The notes below the pieces were generated by a model. It was not told where the DNA came from. It saw only the letters and a program-made list of their open reading frames with translations, and ran no database searches. The translations under genes and the position numbers were made by a program. Below, in pieces: positions 17,840 through 23,996 of a stretch of 23,996 nt of DNA; the stretch's first letter is position 1; each line of letters starts with the position of its first letter. The DNA is from Nemertoderma westbladi (taxonomy: Eukaryota > Xenacoelomorpha > Nemertodermatida > Nemertodermatidae): contig JAUCBJ010003293.1 of the NCBI GenBank assembly GCA_032718475.1, forward strand, positions 1 through 23,996, given 5' to 3'.

Positions 17840-19698
17840 AAATATATTATAAAAAACATATAATTTCTTGAATAAATAGACCTAATAGCAATAAATATTG
17901 TTGGCAAATACATTTATAATACTAATAATAATTAAGGATAAATACTCCTAATACCAATATAATTGTTATGGATAAATAGTCCTAATACTATTATGAAAGG
18001 AACTCAAACAAACAAATGTCAATAGCGTCCGCCTGCGCGGGCAAATACTGTACGAGAGTTTGCTGTCATAGGTCTTCGAAAATAAGTAAAAGCTGGTTGA
18101 TTTTCTTTACTTTCATCTTCCTCATTAACCAACGGTTTCTTAATTTTATTCAATTGTTCATTAATTTTCAATAATTTACTTTTATTTCCCAAAACCTGTC
18201 TTAATATCTCTTCTCTATTTTCCTCGTTTTCTTCCATTTGTTTAATAAATTTCCGCATTTGATTTTTGTTTCCTAATATTTGTCTCAATATCTCTTCTTT
18301 ATTTTCATCATTCTCTTCTAAATGTTTAATAATTTTCCGCAATTTATTCTTATTTCCAAGTAATTGTCTCAATATTTCCTTATTATTATCATTTTCATCA
18401 TCTTCTTCACTTTCCTGACCTTCACTTTCTTCGTCCTCTTCCTGACCTTCACTTTCTTCATCCTCTTTCTGACCTTCACTTTCGTCATCCTCTTCCTGTT
18501 CTTCACTTTCTTCATCCTCTTCCTGTTCTTCATTTTCTTCATTCTCTTCCTGACCTTCGCTTTCTTCACCCTCTTCCTGACCTTCACTTTCTTCGTCATC
18601 TTCATGACCTTCACTCACTTCGTTCTCAACCTCACTCTCTTCAACTTCATCTTGATCCTCACTATTTTCATTCTCCATCTCATCGTCCTCTTCTTCTTCA
18701 TCTTTCTCACTCAAATTCTCATCATTTTCTAGGGGTAACTGTTTTTGTATCCCTTTCAAAATATTCATAACTTTATGAAATTTATTTTCCATTGTCTGTT
18801 TTATCTTTAATATATCACGCTCAACTCTCTTTTTCTTTTCTTCTTCACTAAAAATATCTTCGGATTTTTTAAATTTCTTTGGTAATGGATCCATTAGTTT
18901 ATCCTTTCTATGTCTTTCCATATGACGAGATAGATTGTCTTGTCTCATTTCTTTATTACAAACCAAACATCTTTCATAACTAGGCATTATATAGCAATGT
19001 CAATTGATATTATGAATTTTCGCTGAATGATTTTACAAAATTTTAAATAAATAAAACTTTTATGAAAATAAATAAAACTTTTAAAAATAAAATTAGAGAA
19101 TGAATGGGAATGCGGTGAATGGGGGCTATTATAGAGGGAGGCTAGAATGGAGTTGTGAAAGAAGAATAATCTATTCGCAAGACCAGATGTTTATTATAAT
19201 TTTCTTAGGCGAATTGACAATGGTTTAACTCAACATAGGATTCAATGGTGGGATTAGTCATGCTACGTCTAATAAGAGCCCAAACGGCCGCAGATTATTG
19301 AGGGACTGAACCAGGGCCAAACTGGTCCATTTTATTTTCTTGAAAGGGTAATTTATGTTTTGGGCCCCGCTCGCTTCTTTATATTTCTTTCTATCTTTAC
19401 CTACTGTACGGCAAAAATAATACAAATGTACTGTATATTGTATTGCACAGTGCCTATAGTATTGTATATTTCATTTGCTGTAGTACAATTTATTCATTGC
19501 GCATCCCCTATCTGATTGATTTGTATCAAATTAAATTGCCTTTGGCAACATTATTTGATACAAATCGATTGATTAAACAATTAATTAATTGTTTAATCGA
19601 CCAATTAATTAATTGTTTAATTAATTAATGACCTACTTAACACCCAAGGTGCGAAGTGGGACCAAACTGTCGCCAAAGAGGGGTAAACCATTACTACT
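17840..19698. repeat. Right long terminal inverted repeat
   Basis: This is the mirror copy of 14254-16083. It is longer mainly because of a 27-bp extra repeat in the acidic gene, plus single-base indels such as the extra T near the terminus (19685 region). Confidence 0.93.
18019..18987 (-). CDS. Acidic single-C2H2-finger protein, right-arm copy
   Basis: This is the mirror-image partner of the gene at 14963-15904, 322 residues, with the same finger (C7, C10, H22, H26), basic stretch, acidic tract and three EILRQ helical repeats. Compared with the left copy it has one extra GQEEDEESE-type acidic repeat (27 bp, in frame), Glu for Lys in the early acidic part, Gly for Ala in the second helical repeat, and Met/Ala for Ile/Ser near the C terminus. 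Both frames are open, and the length difference keeps the frame, so either selection or recent conversion has kept them intact. It points toward the left copy across the loop. Function unknown. Confidence 0.85.
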   Translation of the reverse strand: MPSYERCLVCNKEMRQDNLSRHMERHRKDKLMDPLPKKFKKSEDIFSEEEKKKRVERDILKIKQTMENKFHKVMNILKGIQKQLPLENDENLSEKDEEEEDDEMENENSEDQDEVEESEVENEVSEGHEDDEESEGQEEGEESEGQEENEENEEQEEDEESEEQEEDDESEGQKEDEESEGQEEDEESEGQESEEDDENDNNKEILRQLLGNKNKLRKIIKHLEENDENKEEILRQILGNKNQMRKFIKQMEENEENREEILRQVLGNKSKLLKINEQLNKIKKPLVNEEDESKENQPAFTYFRRPMTANSRTVFARAGGRY

Positions 19699-19704
19699 TC
19701 TGTA
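19699..19704. repeat. Right 6-bp target-site duplication (TCTGTA)
   Basis: This is the exact copy of 14248-14253, directly after the terminal CTACT of the element. Confidence 0.88.
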
Positions 19705-22700
19705 CGTATTGACTATAGGTTGCTACGGTCTGTACGTATTGACCATAGGTTGCTACGGTCTGTACCTATTGACTGTAGGTTGCTACTGTCTGTACGTATT
19801 GACTATAGGTTGCTACGGTCTGTACGTATTGACTATAGGTTGCTACGGTCTGTACGTTAGGTTGCTACGGTCTGTACGTATTGGCTATAGGTTGCTACGG
19901 TCTGTACGTTAGGTTGCTACGGTCTGTACGTATTGACTATAGGTTGCTACGGTCTGTACGTTAGGTTGCTACGGTCTGTACGTATTGACTATAGGTTGCT
20001 ACGGTATGTACCTATTGACTATAGGTTGCTACGGTCTGTACTTATTGACTATAGGTTGCTACGGTCTGTACGTATTGACTATAGGTTGCTACGGTCTGTA
20101 CGTATTGACTATAGGTTGCTACGGTCTGTACGTTAGGTTGCTACGGTCTGTACGTATTGACTATAGGTTGCTACGGTCTGTACGTATTGACCATAGGTTG
20201 CTACGGTCTGTGCCTATTGACTGTAGGTTGCTACGGTCTGTACGTATTGACTATAGGTTGCTACGGTCAGTACGTTAGGTTGCTACGGTCTGTACGTATT
20301 GACTATAGGTTGCTACGGTCTATACGTTAGGTTGCTACGGTCTGTACGTATTGACTATAGGTTGCTACGGTATGTACGTTAGGTTGCTACGGTATGTACG
20401 TTAGGTTGCTACGGTCTGTACGTATTGACTATAGGTTGCTACGGTATGTACCTATTGACTATAGGTTGCTACGGTCTGTGCGTTAGGTTGCTACGGTCTG
20501 TACGTATTGACTATAGGTTGCTACGGTTTGTACGTATTGACTATAGGTTGCTACGGTCTGTACCTATTGACTATAGGTTGATACGGTCTGTACGTTAGGT
20601 TGCTACGGTCTGTACGTATTGACTATAGGTTGCTACGGTCTGTACGTATTGACTATAGGTTGCTACGGTCTGTACGCATTGATTTTAGGTTGCTACGGTC
20701 TGTATGTTAGGTTGCTACGGTCTGTACGCATTGACTATAGGTTGCTACGGTCTGTACGTTAGGTTGCTACGGTCTGTACGTATTGACTATAGGTTGCTAC
20801 GGTCTTTACGTTAGGTTGCTACGGTCTGTACGTATTGACTATAGGTTGCTACGGTATGTACCTATTGACTATAGGTTGCTACGGTCTGTACTTATTGACT
20901 ATAGGTTGCTACGGTCTGTACGTATTGACTATAGGTTGCTACGGTCTGTACGTATTGACTATAGGTTGCTACGGTCTGTACGTTAGGTTGCTACGGTCTG
21001 TACGTATTGACTATAGGTTGCTACGGTCTGTACGTATTGACCATAGGTTGCTACGGTCTGTACCTATTGACTGTAGGTTGCTACGGTCTGTACGTATTGA
21101 CTATAGGTTGCTACGGTCAGTACGTTAGGTTGCTACGGTCTGTACGTATTGACTATAGGTTGCTACGGTCTGTACGTATTGACTATAGGTTGCTACGGTC
21201 TGTACGTTAGGTTGCTACGGTCTGTACGTTAGGTTGCTACGGTCTGTACGTTAGGTTGCTACGGTCTGTACGTTAGGTTGCCACGGTCTGTACATATTGA
21301 CTATAGGTCGCTACGGTCTGTACGTTAGGTTGCTACGGTCTGTACGTATTGACTATAGGTTGCTACGGTCTGTACGTTAGGTTGCTACGGTCTGTACGTA
21401 TTGACTATAGGTTGCTACGGTCTGTACGTATTGACTATAGGTTGCTACGGTCTGTACGTATTGACTATAGGTTGCTACGGTCTGTACCTATTGACTATAG
21501 GTTGCTACGGTCTGTACGTTAGGTTGCTACGGTCTGTACGTATTGACTATAGGTTGCTACGGTCTGTACGTATTGACTATAGGTTGCTACGGTCTGTACG
21601 CATTGATTTTAGGTTGCTACGGTCTGTATGTTAGGTTGCTACGGTCTGTACGCATTGACTATAGGTTGCTACGGTCTGTACGTTAGGTTGCTACGGTCTG
21701 TACGTATTGACTATAGGTTGCTACGGTCTGTACGTTAGGTTGCTACGGTCTGTACGTATTGACTATAGGTTGCTACGGTCTGTACGTATTGACTATAGGT
21801 TGCTACGGTCTGTACCTATTGACTATAGGTTGCTACGGTCTGTACGTTATGTTGCTACGGTCTGTACGTATTGACTATAGGTTGCTACGGTCTGTACGTA
21901 TTGACTATAGGTTGCTACGGTCTGTACGCATTGATTTTAGGTTGCTACGGTCTGTATGTTAGGTTGCTACGGTCTGTACGCATTGACTATAGGTTGCTAC
22001 GGTCTGTACGTATTGACCATAGGTTGCTACGGTCTGTACCTATTGACTGTAGGTTGCTACGGTCTGTACGTATTGACTATAGGTTGCTACGGTCTGTACG
22101 TATTGACTATATGTTGCTACGGTCTGTACGTATTGACTATAGGTTGCTACGGTCTGTACGTATTGACTATAGGTTGCTACGGTCTGTACCTATTGACTAT
22201 AGGTTGCTACGGTCTGTACGTTAGGTTGCTACGGTCTGTACGTATTGACTATAGGTTGCTACGGTCTGTACGTATTGACTATAGGTTGCTACGGTCTGTA
22301 CGTTAGGTTGCTACGGTCTGTACGTATTGACTATAGGTTGCTACGGTCTGTACGTATTGACCATAGGTTGCTACGGTCTGTACCTATTGACTGTAGGTTG
22401 CTACGGTCTGTACGTATTGACTATAGGTTGCTACGGTCTGTACGTATTGACTATAGGTTGCTACGGTCTGTACGTATTGACTATAGGTTGCTACGGTCTG
22501 TACGTATTGACTATAGGTTGCTACGGTCTGTACCTATTGACTATAGGTTGCTACGGTCTGTACGTTAGGTTGCTACGGTCTGTACGTATTGACTATAGGT
22601 TGATACGGTCTGTACGTATTGACTATAGGTTGCTACGGTCTGTACCTATTGACTATAAGTTGCTACGGTCTGTACGTTAGGTTGCTACGGTCTGTACGTA

Positions 22701-23996
22701 TTGACTATAGGTTGCTACGGTCTGTACGTATTGACTATAGGTTGCTACGGTCTGTACGTATTGACTATAGGTTGCTACGGTCTGTACGCATTGATTTTAG
22801 GTTGCTACGGTCTGTATGTTAGGTTGCTACGGTCTGTACGCATTGACTATAGGTTGCTACGGTCTGTACGTATTGACCATAGGTTGCTACGGTCTGTACC
22901 TATTGACTGTAGGTTGCTACGGTCTGTACGTATTGACTATAGGTTGCTACGGTCTGTACGTTAGGTTGCTACGGTCTGTACGTATTGACTATAGGTTGCT
23001 ACGGTCTGTACGTATTGACTATAGGTTGCTACGGTCTGTACCTATTGACTATAGGTTGCTACGGTCTGTACGTTAGGTTGCTACGGTCTGTACGTATTGA
23101 CTATAGGTTGCTACGGTCTGTACGTATTGACTATAGGTTGCTACGGTCTGTACCTATTGACTATAAGTTGCTACGGTCTGTACGTTAGGTTGCTACGGTC
23201 TGTACGTATTGACTATAGGTTGCTACGGTCTGTACGTATTGACTATAGGTTGCTACGGTCTGTACGTATTGACTATAGGTTGCTACGGTCTGTACGCATT
23301 GATTTTAGGTTGCTACGGTCTGTATGTTAGGTTGCTACGGTCTGTACGCATTGACTATAGGTTGCTACGGTCTGTACGTTAGGTTGCTACGGTCTGTACG
23401 TATTGACTATAGGTTGCTACGGTCTGTACGTTAGGTTGCTACGGTCTGTACGTATTGACTATAGGTTGCTACGGTCTGTACGTATTGACTATAGGTTGCT
23501 ACGGTCTGTACGTATTGACTATAGGTTGCTACGGTCTGTACCTATTGACTATAGGTTGCTACGGTCTGTACGTTATGTTGCTACGGTCTGTACGTATTGA
23601 CTATAGGTTGCTACGGTCTGTACGTATTGACTATAGGTTGCTACGGTCTGTACGCATTGATTTTAGGTTGCTACGGTCTGTATGTTAGGTTGCTACGGTC
23701 TGTACGCATTGACTATAGGTTGCTACGGTCTGTACGTATTGACCATAGGTTGCTACGGTCTGTACGTATTGACTATAGGTTGCTACGGTCTGTACGTATT
23801 GACTATAGGTTGCTACGGTCTGTACGTATTGACTATAGGTTGCTACGGTCTGTACGTTAGGTTGCTACGGTCTGTACGTATTGACTATAGGTTGCTACGG
23901 TCTGTACTATTGACTATAGGTTGCTACGGTCTGTACCTATTGACTATAAGTTGCTACGGTCTGTACGTTAGGTTGCTACGGTCTGTACGCATTGAC
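19699..23996. repeat. 30/22-bp satellite array, right block (runs off the window)
   Basis: This is the same two-unit satellite as 12794-14253, in the same orientation and in phase with it across the inserted element. A three-unit landmark, CGCATTGATTTTAGG, then TGTATGTTAGG, then CGCATTGAC, recurs with CGCATT at 20675, 21599, 21927, 22787, 23295 and 23653. Rare variants show nested block duplications: GTTATGTTG at 21846 and 23572 (1,726 bp apart), and CTATAAGTTG at about 22653 and 23161 (508 bp apart, the same step as landmarks 22787 and 23295). No coding role is supported. Confidence 0.97.

Larger units (their letters stand above)
14254..19698. mobile_element. 5.4-kb long-TIR DNA element, non-autonomous, Polinton-like ends
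   Basis: The element has inverted arms 14254-16083 and 17840-19698 (about 1.83 and 1.86 kb) that are nearly identical, plus a 1.76-kb unique loop. The ends read AGTAGTAATGGTT and the inverse of it, with one T more in the right arm. It sits in the satellite with a 6-bp duplication TCTGTA. Each arm carries one intact gene for an acidic C2H2 protein, pointing inward. The loop has a 9-bp purine-rich array and a long direct repeat but no transposase, integrase, polymerase or capsid gene. Six-base duplications and 5'-AG ends are reported for Polinton/Maverick elements; other superfamilies with 6-bp duplications exist, so the class is inferred. The arms differ by a 27-bp coding indel and a handful of substitutions, suggesting young age or conversion between arms. 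Confidence 0.9.

Noticed and set aside
14254-19698. Full Polinton or virus-like element
   Set aside because: No polymerase, integrase, protease, ATPase or capsid frame is present in 5.4 kb; only the ends and duplication length resemble Polintons.
12794-23996. Many 60-117-residue open frames (RLLRSVRIDY / LTIGCYGLYV type) in the satellite
   Set aside because: Each 22-bp unit shifts the frame, and the frames start and stop with the unit pattern; nothing suggests selection for protein.

Overview
The window looks like repeat-rich nuclear DNA from an invertebrate animal, possibly a non-vertebrate deuterostome, though the species cannot be named. The evidence is spliced exons with GT/AG borders, an Arf-like GTPase gene, a decayed L2/CR1-type non-LTR retrotransposon, long inverted-repeat DNA transposons, and tandem arrays that fill well over half of the sequence. 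There are no operons, bacterial ribosome-binding sites, tRNA or rRNA genes.

Left part (1-4.8 kb): an uninterrupted Arf/Arl-type GTPase gene on the + strand (363-953) with an altered catalytic motif. It is followed by AT-rich DNA, a 1.06-kb foldback transposon with a 9-bp target-site duplication (1829-2892) and a perfect 31-bp tandem array (3895-4214).

Middle part (4.8-12.8 kb): three exons on the minus strand (12587-12764, 9664-9886, 4836-4976) read as consecutive pieces of a ninein/ninein-like (NIN/NINL) centrosomal protein: an EF-hand, a second conserved segment, and the start of the coiled coil. The reading phase between the last two fits exactly. The introns are swollen by repeats. One holds about 119 copies of a 28-bp unit plus a small inverted-repeat element. 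The other holds a minus-strand L2/CR1-like retrotransposon remnant (about 10030-12465), inside which two segments of the reverse-transcriptase reading frame have expanded into minisatellites of 27 bp (about 44 copies) and 35 bp (about 19 copies).

Right part (12.8-24.0 kb): a satellite built from two related units of 30 and 22 bp, running off the window edge. A 5,445-bp element (14254-19698) is inserted cleanly into it, with a 6-bp target-site duplication. The element has inverted repeats of about 1.83-1.86 kb that start 5'-AG. Each arm carries an intact gene for an acidic protein with one C2H2 finger (14963-15904 + and 18019-18987 -). The loop holds a purine-rich 9-bp array and a 315-bp-spaced direct repeat. 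No transposase, integrase or polymerase is visible, so it looks like a non-autonomous element. The 6-bp duplication and AG termini resemble Polinton/Maverick elements, but that assignment is inference.

What ties the window together is inferred: a probable centrosomal gene whose small exons sit as islands between different tandem arrays, some demonstrably derived from transposon coding sequence. If the minus-strand gene extends upstream, the satellite and the 5.4-kb element lie in its upstream intron. If it extends beyond the left edge, the GTPase gene is nested in a downstream intron. Neither can be decided from this window.
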